Assembly: GCA_009760885.1 (NCBI GenBank)
Contig: CM019717.1
Span: 46,578,866-46,642,865, forward strand
DNA: 64,000 nucleotides
Direction: 5' to 3'
DNA from: Achatina immaculata
Lineage: Eukaryota > Mollusca > Gastropoda > Stylommatophora > Achatinidae
The notes beneath the pieces were generated by a model. It saw only the letters and a program-made list of their open reading frames with translations, was not told where the DNA came from and searched no databases. The position numbers and the translations under genes are program-made. Each line of letters opens with the position of its first letter. Position 1 is the first letter of the stretch. Shown piece by piece: positions 1 through 10,575 of the stretch.

Positions 1-61
1 GAAAAAAAGGCGAAGGACGGACGTCTGTGTAAGCTCCATATGCGTTGGGCAGATAAAAGTT

Positions 62-62
<1 letters not shown>
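1..62 (+). mobile_element. 3' tail of LINE family A (cut by window edge)
   Basis: The first 60 bases match the C-terminal end and 3' tail of the LINE copies at 4680-5416 and 44550-45881 (shared AAAAAAGGCGAAGGAC, then a CCATRTGC-type block). It runs straight into a GA microsatellite, as the 44.5-kb copy does. Only the terminus is in the window. Confidence 0.6.

Positions 63-109
<47 letters not shown>
63..109. repeat. (GA)n microsatellite
   Basis: About 45 bases of AG dinucleotide repeat directly after the LINE A tail. A CT run also lies at 195-233. Confidence 0.9.
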
Positions 110-111
<2 letters not shown>

Positions 112-239
112 AGTGCTAAGGTTATATTAGGACGTCATGTATTTGATGCTAAAGACTTGTTAAGACATTCGCAGCTTTCCTGAGGAGAAAAAAGCCTCTC
201 TCGTTCTTCTCTCTCTCTCTCTCTCTCTCTCACTCTAAC

Positions 240-1445
240 AGTCACCATAGTGACTATGACATCAATAAACTACAGACAACGCTCCAAAATGATATAAACA
301 GTTTGATTAAATGGAGTAATAAAAATGGTATGTTGATAAACACCAACAAAACAAAATCCATGCTCATCACTACAAGACAGAAACTGCAGAATGCAACAGA
401 AACTTCACTACAGCTTTGTCCTGGGACTAAGGCAATATAAAATGTTCATGAACATAAAACCCTAGGATTCATCACTGATCAGCATTTAACTTGGAATTCT
501 CACGTACATAACCTAACAAATTTGATTGCACAGAAAGTTTACCAATTAGCCAAAATTAAACACTTTATCGACGAAGACACAAGAAAAATATACTACATAT
601 CACACATACAAACACACTTAGATTACTGTTCCACAATCTGGGATGGATGCTCAGTCTCAAACACAAAAAGGCTCCACAAACGAGCATTAAATCTGATTTG
701 TGACAAACACCCAGTGCAGACTGTAGATCAGCACAAACAACTCAAAATTCTACCCTCAAATATAGAGTCATTTTCAACAAAGTTAAGTTTGTTCACAGAA
801 TTCTGTCGCACAATGCTCCACTTTACTTATGGTCACTGTTTACGTATAACACTAGACATAGCCAGCGTTTAAAAAAACTGTCTTCTTCTTAAACCCAGGA
901 TTGATCTGTACAAGAAAAGCCTTGCATACTCTGCAGTATAGCTCTGGAACACCCTACTCTACCATTTAAAATCCATTAGTAGTACTTCATCCTTTAACTC
1001 AAATCTGTTTCATTATTTACTTGCTTGTAATTATATGCCTCCATAAAATAACCAGCACTCTCTCAACACATGGCTCGTAAACCATCAAGTACTTCAATGA
1101 CATAGTTAGAAAAGTAACTTGTTAGATATTGTTAGAAATTATTTTAATGTTTGTTAAAAAAAACATATGTTAGAAGATCTGTATTTACAATGTATTTTTA
1201 TTTATGTATATGTCTGCGTGTGTATGTGTGCGTGAGTGCTATTTTATTAGGTTAATTACTTCTTCTCTTTTACTTTGAATGTAGTAGTTAAATCTTACAC
1301 TCTTTTGATATGTTTTTCCTAATTCAATTTGTATATTTGTATTAAATCGAGTGTGTAGGAAGAATGAAAGATGGAGTGATGACGGGCAGAATGTAAGACG
1401 GGCCTGCGTGCCCAATTCTTTACCCTTTAAAAATAAAGATTATTC
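240..1445 (+). mobile_element. 5'-truncated L2/CR1-like LINE, RT end and 3' UTR (LINE G)
   Basis: Translation from about 262 gives the end of a reverse transcriptase: a DINKLQ..W..KNGM.IN..KTKSML block, then LGFITDQHLTW, then the open stretch 522-872 with KIKHFIDEDTRKIYY and HLDYCSTIWDGCS. These blocks are typical of the thumb and C-terminal region of Jockey-superfamily LINEs (L2/CR1 side). Frame breaks and stops (for example near 440) show it is dead. After the coding part come about 550 bases of AT-rich 3' UTR ending in AAAATAAAGATT and ATTC repeats. The same 3' end (GGGCAGAATGTAAGACGGGC) recurs on the minus strand at 36.9 kb. Confidence 0.75.
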
Positions 1446-1450
1446 ATTCA

Positions 1451-1493
<43 letters not shown>
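1440..1493. repeat. (ATTC)n then (CT)n tail
   Basis: Tetranucleotide ATTC repeats closing LINE G, followed by about 35 bases of CT. ATTC-type tails are common in the L2/CR1 group. Confidence 0.8.
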
Positions 1494-1910
1494 TCAGCTG
1501 CCGCCCTCCTCCAACACCTGTGCTGAGTTCCTCCTTCCAAGGAGAGGACTAGAGCACCTATTTTCACGTCAACGATGCCCAGACGATGATTCTAGGATTA
1601 AAATATTTGTACGGGTTTTCCCCTTTTCTCTGTGGACGCAATCCTAAGTCGTTTCACTGAAAATTATGTCACAGAGCTATTTTTAGTACACCAAGCCAAT
1701 GTTCTTCATAACAGTCAAAGGGTTAAAGATTATTGCCTAAAGCATGTTCAACTTCTTTAACTGTCATGTTTCCGGTTGTGCTCTTTCCTGATCATAACTG
1801 CCCTGAAGCTGTCAGTCAAGTGCTCAAAGTACAGCTCAAGAAGGTCATAAAGTTCACAATGCCGCTAGTGGAGAATCAGTGTGGTTGGGGGGGGGGGGGG
1901 GGGGAGGTGT
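1494..1910. other. No gene seen; poly-G run
   Basis: Unrecognised sequence with a run of about 17 G near 1888-1904. Short open frames here have no recognisable domain. Confidence 0.4.
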
Positions 1911-2541
1911 TACAAAATAGGTGAAGTATTATTTCATTGCAAGCTTTGTTTGCCCTGAAATAACAATATCCAGTTTCAATAACATGATTCCAGCCACGTA
2001 ACTTTGATAACAAGTAGTTGATAACTTCAGTGCTGACCTTCAGGTAAATTGGATCTGGTTAGTTTTAGTCTGAAATCAGGTAAGAAAAAAAAATGGCTAC
2101 GCACCAGTTCTTTTAAAGATCGATTTTCCTTCACTTGCAAAAGGACATGTTTGAGCAATCGAGAAATTTTTAAAACCCGATTAAATTTCAGATCTTCGGA
2201 TATCAAACTGGTTGGTATCAGAGCAAGATAAGTTACAACTTGCATATTGTCCTTTTTTTTCAGGGACAACATAAAAAGAAAAAATGCAAAAGGGGAAAAA
2301 AACCGATGAAAAATAGATGAAAAACACTTAGCTCTTTTAGTATCCTCCATGTAAGAATTAAGGGCACAAAATGTCCGTTGCTTTGCTGTCATGCAAGTTG
2401 TAGCTTATTTGAAGGTCACCACTGAAGTTATCAACTACTTGTTATCAAAGTTACGTGGCTGGAGTCATGTTATTGAAATGGGGTACTATTATTTCAGGAC
2501 AAACACAGCTTGTAATGAAATAACGCTTCACTTGTTTTGTA
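1911..2541. repeat. Large imperfect inverted repeat (palindromic element)
   Basis: The left arm (1911-2042) is the reverse complement of the right arm (2420-2541); a shared core is CAGCCACGTAACTTTGATAA. A second left-arm piece (2226-2246) pairs with 2391-2411. The left arm is therefore one about 155-base arm split by about 180 inserted bases at 2043-2225. The loop (about 2298-2385) resembles the Penelope-tail repeat found at 26.7 kb and 59.1 kb. No transposase is visible. It could be a non-autonomous DNA transposon or a rearranged Penelope-type element. Confidence 0.7.
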
Positions 2542-2583
2542 AAGCCCTTCACACTGAATTCTTCTGTGATATATATATATATA

Positions 2584-3555
2584 CGAGGGGAATTCACTAA
2601 GTAACTCGCAAATGCATGTTACAAAAAAAAAATTAAATAAAAAAAAAATTTGCGACAGTAATTTGAAAACTTTTAACTTTTGAACCTCCATTATGCCCCC
2701 ATTTCTCAACGTAATCGCAACCAACATTGATAAATGTGTCCCATCGTGTAATCAGTGATGCAATACCCATAGCGTAAAAGTCGAGAGTCCAATTTCTGAA
2801 CAATTTTTTTACTTCTGTTTCCACCTCTTCGTCACTCGAGAATCTTTTCCCGCTAAGGTGATTTTTCAATGGACCAAACAGGTGAAAATCACTTGGAGCT
2901 AAGTCAGGACTATAAGGTGGATGTTCAAGAACTTCCCAAACTAAATGGCTAGTTTTCTCTTGGGTTAACCGAGTCGTATGTGGTCTGGCATTGTCATGAA
3001 GGAGAAACACACCTCTAGTCAGCAGACCAGGACGTTTTCTTCGAATTGCATCCCGTAGCATCGACAGAACTTCACAGTACGATACAGAATTCATAGTGTC
3101 ACCATACTCCTGGAACTTGGTTAACAACACTCCTTGATAATCCCAGAACACTGTCAGCATAGCCTTCCCCGCAGAACAGGACGGCCAAGTCGACTTAGTG
3201 TCAACAATTTCGGTGCGTCATTGAGAAAATTCTTTTACCCAGTTATAGACCGCTTTACGTGATAAACACTTTTCAGCATAAACTGTAATAATTTCCTTAT
3301 GAATGTCCTCAACTGAATGTCCTTTAGCCCATAAAAATCGCACTACACTTCTCTGTTCTTCTTTGGTACACACTAACATTTCGGCAGCCATTTTGTTATT
3401 GCTTTGTGCATGCGCACGTAACTCCCAGCGCCCCCTACGTACAACTGTTATAAAGTTGGATGATGCTACTATCTATGGATATATTTAAATACTATCTGAT
3501 AATTGCCACTGATAAAATATTTCAATTTGCGAGTTACTTAATGACTTCCCCTGTG

Positions 3556-3556
<1 letters not shown>
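2584..3556 (-). mobile_element. mariner transposon relic with terminal inverted repeats
   Basis: Both ends carry an inverted repeat of about 28 bases: an AGGGGAA block, then ACTAAGTAACTCGCAAAT on the left and ATTAAGTAACTCGCAAAT on the right in reverse complement. TA dinucleotides flank it at 2582-2583 and 3557-3558, as expected for Tc1/mariner insertion. At about 0.97 kb it is shorter than the usual 1.3 kb because the centre of the transposase is deleted. It sits just right of the palindrome at 1911-2541 and against AT and TG microsatellites. Confidence 0.85.
2633..3391 (-). pseudogene. mariner transposase, internally deleted and stopped
   Basis: Reading starts at an ATG at 3391 (MAAEMLVCTKEEQ) and gives the N-terminal helix-turn-helix (RSVVRFLWAKGHSVEDIH, then YNWVKEF). 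A TGA at codon 58 (3218-3220) interrupts it. The same frame continues into the catalytic part from 3160: MLTVFWDYQG, then HDNARPH, then HPPYSPDLAPSDFHLF, then FYAMGIASLITRWD and GCDYVEKW. The spacing from the D of HDN to the D of APSDF is 34 residues, the mariner D34D signature. The stretch between the DNA-binding half and the catalytic core, about 100 residues in the family, is missing, so the product would be about 250 residues and inactive. This is transposition machinery only and has no host role that can be seen. Confidence 0.9.
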
Positions 3557-3559
<3 letters not shown>

Positions 3560-3604
<45 letters not shown>

Positions 3605-3606
3605 TA
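3560..3606. repeat. (TA)n/(TG)n microsatellite
   Basis: Short TA run followed by TG repeats right of the mariner. Confidence 0.8.
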
Positions 3607-3621
3607 TCTTCGTGACGTTGC

Positions 3622-3690
3622 CGATAAAAGAGCTACGAATTCGTTAGCCTTGGTACTGGACACACAAAAAGCTACACACGAGTAATTAGT
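3622..3690 (+). repeat. Degenerate units of the 39-bp minisatellite
   Basis: About one and a half diverged units (AAAGAGCTACGAATTCGTTA, then CTTGGTACTGG). They match the reverse complement of the large array at 7150-8210 and the pieces at 4556-4650. Confidence 0.55.
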
Positions 3691-3701
3691 GTATAGGTAT
3701 A

Positions 3702-4344
3702 CAAGATCCAACAATTAAGTAATGAAACTAATTACATACAAAAATAAAATAAACAACAGTTGAAGATATAATTTGTATTTTATTCAAGGTAAGCCCCTTG
3801 TGCATGGATATTGATATTGAAACTTTTTTCTTGCCCAAATCTTCCGCTAAAATTTTACGAAAGGTCACTCGGTTAGCACCAAATTCATCTGCCATCATCC
3901 TCACAGTCAAACAACAATCTTCTTGTATCCGTTCTCCGACTTTTGCAATGAGTTTCTCATTACGAACAGAAATTGGCCGTCTATGTCTAGTTGAATCGTT
4001 TCCACGCCACTTCTGAATTGTGAATACCATTGGAATATCTGTGTACGAGATAAACAATTATCCCCATAAACTTGTCGCATCAATTTAACTGTCTCAATAG
4101 CATTTTATACGAGTTTTAACAGAATTTAATGTTAGCTTTTTGCTCCATGCTGATTACGTAACAGTGCACCTCTGACTAGGTCAACAAAATGGCGGCTTGT
4201 TTGTCGTCTGCTTATCGGGCGGCGATGAAAAGTTGTCAGATCATAGATGAAGGCTGCCTCTTTGGATTCCACACTTTGCTTCATAGATGGCATTTTGTCT
4301 TGGCCATAATAAAATAAGTCTCATTACTTAATTGTCGGACCTTG
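3702..4344 (-). mobile_element. Non-autonomous mariner (643 bp) with TIRs and TA duplication
   Basis: The left end CAAGATCCAACAATTAAG and the right end in reverse complement CAAGGTCCGACAATTAAG form inverted repeats of about 29 bases. TA duplications at 3700-3701 and 4345-4346 fix the ends. Inside, the minus strand keeps only the N-terminal third of a transposase (see next entry), so it cannot move itself. Confidence 0.88.
3790..4150 (-). pseudogene. mariner transposase N-terminal remnant
   Basis: A start-like MEQKANIKFC near 4147 is followed by frame breaks and then an open frame at 3728-4057. That frame reads RRPISVRNEKLIAKVGERIQ and LTVRMMADEFGANRVTFRKI, then LAEDLGKKKV. This is the second helix-turn-helix of a Mos1/GVQW3-type mariner transposase. 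The catalytic DDD core is absent. The family differs from the mariner at 2584-3556 (different TIR and different HTH). Confidence 0.82.
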
Positions 4345-4555
4345 TATAAAACTAAATATATAACTAATCACAGCTAAGTACTCTGTTTATTCCATTTTTT
4401 TCTATTCCTATTTGTTGTTTAGCTTTGATGTGAAGTTATATTTTTTATCTTTTTTCCTTATTTCTTTGTCCTGTATGATTAAGTTGTGACAACTGTGTGC
4501 TCGTTAATTAATAAAGCTGTTCCTACGTTTTTTTTTAATAAACAGTTTTAACAGA
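4345..4555. other. No gene seen, AT-rich
   Basis: T-rich sequence with an AATAAAGCTGTTCCTAC motif at about 4508 that recurs near 9820. No coding potential recognised. Confidence 0.4.
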
Positions 4556-4650
4556 AAAAGCTACTAGCTCGTTAATCTTGGTCTGGGTGCAAAGAAAGCT
4601 ACTAAATCGTTAGCCGTGGTAGTGAATGCAAAGAAAGCTATCATCGTAAC
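4556..4650 (+). repeat. Diverged units of the 39-bp minisatellite
   Basis: Two to three units built on AAAGAAAGCTACTAAATCGT followed by TAGCCGTGGTAGTG. Same family and orientation as 3622-3690, and opposite orientation to the main array at 7150-8210. Confidence 0.65.
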
Positions 4651-4679
4651 AGGTTAGTTAAAACCAAGTATATAAGACT

Positions 4680-5416
4680 ATTGCAAGATAAAATAAACAA
4701 GCTAACTCACAATGCAAACAACATAGAACTAAAGATCAACGTAGGAAAGACAAAGTTAATGAAGCAAAATGTGAACAACAGAAATGTACTCAGAGTAGAT
4801 AGCAAGTTAGTGGAGGAAGTCAACGAATTTGTATATCTTGGCAGTAGAGTAGTAGAAAATGGAGACAGCACAGAGGACATCAACAGCAGACTTGCTAGAG
4901 CAAACCAGGCTTTTGCAATGCTACAGACTATATGGAAATCTAAAAAACTAAGCATGAATACGAAAATCAGGATACTTAAGAGTAATGTTCTAAGTGTATT
5001 ACTCTATGTAAGTGAATGCTGGAAAATCACCAAAACCATAGAAAACAGGCGGAATTCTTTCCAGGATAAACGTTTACGAAGAATTAGACAAATATTTTGG
5101 CCAAACACCACAAGAAATAACATCTTGTTGGCAGAAATGCAGATGAAGCCACTGACAGCAATTATCGAGGAAAGGCGCTGGCGATGGTTGGGACATGTGC
5201 TCCGAATGACTGACAACTCACTACCAAAAATAGCACTAAGATGGACATCACAGGGGAACAGAAGTAAGGGTAGACCAAAAGAGACATGGAGAAGAACAAC
5301 AGAAAGGATGTTCAGCATTAGAGGGCTCACCTGGGCAAGAGCAGAAAAAAGGCGAAGGACAGTCATTTGTGGAAAACCCTTGCGGAAACCCCATGTGCCC
5401 TGGGCACTTAAGGTTC
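4680..5416 (+). mobile_element. LINE A (RTE-like), 5'-truncated C-terminal part
   Basis: An open frame of about 245 codons (4681-5416) covers the region after the RT active site: INVGKTKLM, then EEVNEFVYLGSRVVENGD, then NVLSVLLYVSECWKITKTIE, then ERRWRWLGHVLRMTDNSLPK and SKGRPKETWRRTTERM. This WLGHVLRM and GRPKETWRR layout is the usual C-terminus of RTE-like invertebrate LINEs. The endonuclease and the FADD box are missing. The frame is unbroken but truncated. Homologous to 44550-45881. The tail runs into (AT)n at 5417-5431. Confidence 0.88.
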
Positions 5417-5491
5417 ATATATATATATATAAAAGACTATGTGTACGAATAACCCTTCTTTTTCCACCTTGTTTTAGCGGTTTAGTTCTCC

Positions 5492-5592
5492 TTGAAGTTA
5501 AAACAACCGCGATTGAAGTTAAAACAACCGCGATTGAAGTTAAAACAACCGCGCTGGAACTTAAAACGACCGTGATGTTGAAACAATAGTGA
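5492..5592 (+). repeat. 21-bp minisatellite, about 4 units
   Basis: Unit close to GTTAAAACAACCGCGATTGA. The period is a multiple of 3, so it keeps the LINE A frame open as VKTTAIE repeats, which is an accident of length. Confidence 0.85.
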
Positions 5593-6346
5593 GAAAACAG
5601 AACACATTACCACAAATGAATGATTTTCAGCTCGGTTTCAAAGCTCATTTCGCCTCTTTTTGTCCGAATTAGAAACGTTTTTTTTTTTTTTTGTCGTTCT
5701 CGTAGCTTTTCGGATTCCGCCATATTTTACAGACGCAAATTAATAGGAAACAGTGCGCCCACGCGGAAGAGCATTTCTACATGATTCAAATCTGTATGCT
5801 CAGTTACTCCAAAACTGCCATATTTAAAATGTTGTTTCTGATTAATTCATTAGGCGATGTGTTTCAATATCACATCCAACTACCTGCAGTTCATTGAGTA
5901 TCGAGTTTTGGTTCCGTACACTTGGTTGTTTTTTTTTTGTTATTTCTTCAAAAGCGACAAATTAGTCTGTAGATTAGTATTGACATATACATGCTTTGTG
6001 AGTGTACTACTGTGTCATAATCAGAATAAGAATCGTCCCTGTCTTCTTCTTCTCCCACCCATGTCCCCATTGTATATTTTTTTCTAGATTTTTATGTTTC
6101 TACTTGTCTGGTAATGCACCTGTCCCTATAAATAGGATCAGGGATATTAAAGATGCCTCGAAAGATATCAGTATAAAAAGGAAATGTCGTCAGCCTTGGT
6201 TTAGAAGATGCGTCACAACATCATTATCATGGTCATGACAGAGGGGGATTAGTCGCTGCGCCAACCATAAAAATAAACAACAGAAGAAGACATTTTTAGA
6301 GAAAAGAAAAAAACGATCAATGGGAAGATTATACACACTGTACATA

Positions 6347-6382
<36 letters not shown>

Positions 6383-7149
6383 CCCGTGTATGCCTGAGTA
6401 CCTGGGGCATTTGGGGTATAACGTCATGTTGTTTACTGTCTGGTACCATTTGCCATCGTTCCTTTATTTCATTTCTCAGCCAATCATCTGCTTCTACGTT
6501 GTGCTTACCTACATCTTTCTAATGCATTTTGTGCCCGTATTTCTTACACTGAGGATAGAAAAAGAGCCAAGAGTTTTTCATCTGTTTTTCGTCATTCTCT
6601 GTTGTATTGTTTATTTTTATGTTGTCCTTGAAAAAAAGCATTTGCTGACATATTGGTTTATTGTACGTTCTTCATTTATACGCGCTCATCTTACTTCATC
6701 TTGTCGCTCTCGTTCCTGCGCACTATATTAACTCTTTCTATCTATTTTGTAAAACTGAACCACACATACACCCCTTCCTACCTGTAGCGTTTCCGGCTTC
6801 ATCACTGCTCGGCCTTTATTTGTAGCACAGATGCTTGTTTCATACGTCCACGCTTTCTAATGTTGAACTACAGAAATTAACAAAAGATGAAATGATTTAT
6901 TTCTCTCTTACCTGTTTACACAAGACCTTTTGTCTTATTCTGTTTGATCTTCCATGGATTAGCACGATGAAATTAATTCAGTGGAGTCAACTCCCTTTCC
7001 TACAAGAGAAGCTAAATGGTGATGCTAAACCTAGACGCAAACTGGCGCATTAGTAAGAGAACTTAAATTGGCGTTGTCACCTGAACGACAAAGGAAGGGT
7101 TTCTTGTACACATTTTCCTATGTACTTGTTTTTAACTAAACTGTTGAGA
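5593..7149. other. No gene seen
   Basis: AT-rich sequence with T runs and a (TA)n tract at about 6349-6380. Open frames at 5857-6731 are hydrophobic by base composition (T-rich) and show no domain or splice context. Confidence 0.5.
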
Positions 7150-8210
7150 TGATAGTTTTCTTTGTATCCAGTACCAAGACTTTACCAAGTAGTACTTTCT
7201 TTGCGTCCAGCACCACGATTAAGAAGTTGGTAGCTTTCTTTGCCTCCACTACCTAGGCTAAGAAGTTGGTAGCTTTCTTTACCTCCACTACCTAGGCTAA
7301 GAAGTTGGTAGTTTTCTTTACCTCCACTACCTAGGCTAAGAAGTTGGTAGCTTTTTTTACCTCCACTACCTAGGCTAAGAAGTTAGTAGCTTTTTTTACC
7401 TCCACTACCTAGGCTAAGAAGTTAGTAGCTTTCTTTACCTCAACTACCTAGGCTAAGAAGTTAGTAGCTTTCTTTACCTCCACTACCAAGGCTAAGAAGT
7501 TAGTATCTTTCTTTTCCTCTACTACCAAGGCTAAGAAGTTAGTATCTTTCTTTACCTCTACTACCAAGGCTAAGAAGTTAGTATCTTTCTTTACCTCCAC
7601 TACCAAGGCTAAAAATTTAGTAGCTTTCTTTACCTCCACTACCAAGGTTAAGAATTTAGTAGCTTTCTTTACCTCCACTACCAAGGTTAAGAATTTAGTA
7701 TCTTTCCTTTCCACTACCAAGGTTAAGAATTTAGAAGCTTTTCTTTACCTCTACTATCAAGGTTAAGAATTTAGTATCTTTCCTTTCCACTACCAAGGTT
7801 AAGAATTTAGTAGCTTTTCTTTACCTCTACTATCAAGGTTAAGAATTTAGTAGCTTTCTTTACCTCCACTACCAAGGTTAAGAATTTAGTAGCTTTCTTT
7901 ACCTCCACTACAAAGGCTAAGAAGTTAGTAGCTTTCTTTACCTCCACTATCTAAGCTAAGAAGTTAATAGCTTTCTTTACCTCCACTATCTAAGCTAAGA
8001 AGTTAGTAGCTTTCTTTACCTCCACTACCTAGGCTAAGAAGTTAGTAGCTTTCTTTACCTCCACTACAAAGGCTAAGAAGTTAGTAGCTTTCTTTACCTC
8101 CACTATCTAAGCTAAGAAGTTAGTAGCTTTCTTTACCTCCACTATCTAGGCTAAGAAGTTAGTAGCTTTCTCTGTGCCTAGTGCCAAGACTAGCGAGTTA
8201 GTAGGTCTTT
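7150..8210 (-). repeat. 39-bp minisatellite array, about 26 units
   Basis: Unit near GCTAAGAAGTTAGTAGCTTT followed by CTTTACCTCCACTACCTAG (39 bases). Variants (CCAAG and CTAAG; GAAG and GAAT) are arranged in blocks, which suggests local unit homogenisation. The outer units are the most diverged and look like the scattered pieces at 3.6 and 4.6 kb. Open frames inside, such as VVEVKKATKFLAL on the minus strand, come from the period. Confidence 0.95.
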
Positions 8211-8589
8211 TCTTAAGAAATCCACACAGTAATTTTAGTCAAACGCTACCATTCAATGTCTGAATCAGGTCCATACTGATAGTTTGCTGTATTCTTGTAT
8301 CTTGAAAGTGTTGTCACAATTCTTAAACAGCGCCACCTCTGTAAATTAACGTAATCTTTTCACTGTACATTATGTGTGTAATCTTATGTGAAAAGAGGGA
8401 CGCACAGATATGAAATAATTTTTGTAAGACTCACTAACATTGGATAGTGAGAATGTAAATTCAAGCCTGCGTCACTTCCAGAAAGTTCATTAAATGCTAT
8501 ATGTAGGTATCTTTAGTAGACAGTCCTTGGTTCATTTTTTTCCGCTAATTTGATACATTTGGATAATTTTGAGACAGTTACGGTCTTAC
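8211..8589. other. No gene seen
   Basis: Unrecognised intergenic sequence between two minisatellites. Confidence 0.4.
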
Positions 8590-8780
8590 TGTGTTTTCTT
8601 ATTAGTTAGTTAGACAGTACTGTCTTGTAGTACTCTTTTTTAGTTAGATAGTACTGTCCTGAAGTACTCTTTTTTAGTTAGACAGTACTGTCTTGTAGTA
8701 CTCCTTTTTTTAGGTAGACAGTACTGTCTTGTAGTACTCTTTTTTAGGTAGACAGTAGTGTCTTGTAGTACTTTTTTGCT
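8590..8780 (+). repeat. 34-bp minisatellite, about 5 units
   Basis: Unit AGTTAGACAGTACTGTCTTG followed by TAGTACTCTTTTTT. Each unit has the palindromes ACAGTACTGT and AGTACT. Confidence 0.9.
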
Positions 8781-9482
8781 AGAAGTGCGTGCGTTACACT
8801 TTTATTCAATGAGCTGTGGACATTCCATATTTGGTTTGAACAAGTTATTCCCTCTCCCTCATTCCCCCTTCACTCTCCCCCTTATTAAGCTCTGAAAATA
8901 ACTACCTCAGAGAGCGCTGAACCTCATCGTTATTTCTTCATTGTTGAACATTGCGACACTTGAAACCACAGAACGCCACGGGTGATCAAACCTTCTGGAT
9001 ATGTTCAGATTCCAGGGAAGAGTTCTACCATATCCTTGTCAAAGTGATTGACACCAACATCGGAGAGGGGCCAAAAAAATGTCAATAATCATGGCAGCTT
9101 TTTTATTAGTTCCTCTTCCTCAAAAAAAAAGTCAAAATAAAAATTTCGCAAAGATAAACAACCCTGAAGCAAGCATTAAAAAAATAGCTCCAAAACGCAA
9201 CGTGTTTCTGGCACATAAGCTTACGCATCCGTAAAGCCGGTTGAAGATTGCATTGCCAGATGGTCCAACGTCATTGGTTGCATTTCACGCTACGCCTGAA
9301 AGTAATGAGACAGATGTAATATCTGTATGAGAGCTTGAAGACGCTGACTGTGGACATATCGCTTTATCTCATATCTTGTATTTCCTGCGTCATAGTTCTG
9401 GCCAGGTAGATAAAAGCAAACTTACAGAATACATCACTGAGAAGATGTGAGGATATAAATGGCTATTTTTCTTCTGCTATCC
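8781..9482. other. No gene seen
   Basis: Unrecognised sequence with stops in all frames and no repeat matched elsewhere in the window. Confidence 0.4.
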
Positions 9483-9535
9483 CCTAGCACTGCGTCCTGT
9501 TGTTCTTTGCAGCAGGTGCGGTGAAGATGTTGAGA

Positions 9536-9921
9536 AAGTAAGAGCTAAGAAGAAAGTAAGAGCAGCTTTATTATTTAACGGTTACAAAGTTGTGACGTTT
9601 CGGCGCCGGCCTTCATCAAACAAAAACAAACAAGACGAAGAATCAGAGAGAGAGGGGACAAAGTATAGATTCATGTGAATTTTATGTAATTTTATGTAAT
9701 TTAAACAATAAAAAAAATTCAAAAAAATTAATGACTTATCTGGGGTTTTGGAACTTACTGAATAACGATAGCTTGTATGTCGCCGGGAGCATAAACAAAA
9801 CGCTGTTTTGATTGCTGATTAAAGCTGTTCCTACATTTTTCTTAGTTTATATATTTTGTTATCACAGCTTTATTGCAGTGCTTTGTGTATAGTTGTATAC
9901 CTCTACACTAATTATTGTGTG
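9536..9921 (-). mobile_element. Insertion in R1, Penelope-tail-like with hammerhead-like core
   Basis: Foreign sequence splitting the R1 copy. On the minus strand near 9593-9625 it holds TTTGATGAAGGC..GCCGAAACGTC, that is UGAUGA, a GC-rich hairpin, then GAAA, which resembles the core of the small hammerhead ribozymes carried by Penelope-like elements. The first core base is U instead of C and no clear stems I/III are visible, so the call is tentative. Confidence 0.4.
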
Positions 9922-10103
9922 TTACATGGCATCATGCCGTCATGGTAGTGGGTTATTCCCGCTATTTTTTCAGGTTCCTTAGTGGAGCTACGGATGTGCA
10001 GTGCTTCTGTAGCAAGTTCCACCGCCATGGGGACTATGGCGATTCCCTCCACGTTAGCCAGGCTTGACCTATTACAACGGAGGGTGCGAACAGGGTCTTG
10101 ATC

Positions 10104-10575
10104 AGCTATAGTTCGCCAACTCTGATACCAGCATGTCAGCTATAGTTCACCAACTCTGACACTAGCATGTCAGCTATAGTTCACCAACTCTGACACTAGC
10201 ATGTCAGCTATGGTTCGCCAACTTTGATACTAACATGTCAGCTATGGTTCGCCAACTTTGATACTAACATGTCAGCTATGGTTCGCCAACTTTGATACTA
10301 ACATGTTAGCTATAGTTCGCCAACTCTGATACTAGCATGCCAGATATGGTTCGCCAACTCTGATACTAGCATGTCACCTATAGCTCGCCAACTCTGACAC
10401 TAGCATGTCAGCTATAGTTCGCCAACTCTGATACTAACATATCAGCTATAGTTCGCCAACTCTGACACTAGCATGTCAGCTGTAGTTCGCCAACTCTGAC
10501 ACTAACATGTCAGCTATAGTTCGCCAACTCTGATACTAGCATATCAGCTATGGTTCACCAACTCTGATACTAGCT
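10104..10575 (+). repeat. 34-bp VNTR inside R1, about 14 units
   Basis: Unit GTCAGCTATAGTTCGCCAAC followed by TCTGATACTAGCAT. The same unit occurs about 5 times in the R1 copy at 27.7 kb and about once at 46.9 and 49.8 kb, so copy number varies between R1 copies. Confidence 0.93.

Noticed and set aside
6390..6731. Hydrophobic 113-codon frame, possible membrane protein
   Set aside because: T-rich composition gives Phe/Leu/Val by chance. No homologue recognised and no splice context.
7448..7720. Minus-strand frame of repeated VVEVKKATKFLAL units
   Set aside because: The 39-bp period is a multiple of 3, so one frame stays open. Unit drift and lack of start or splice context argue against a protein.
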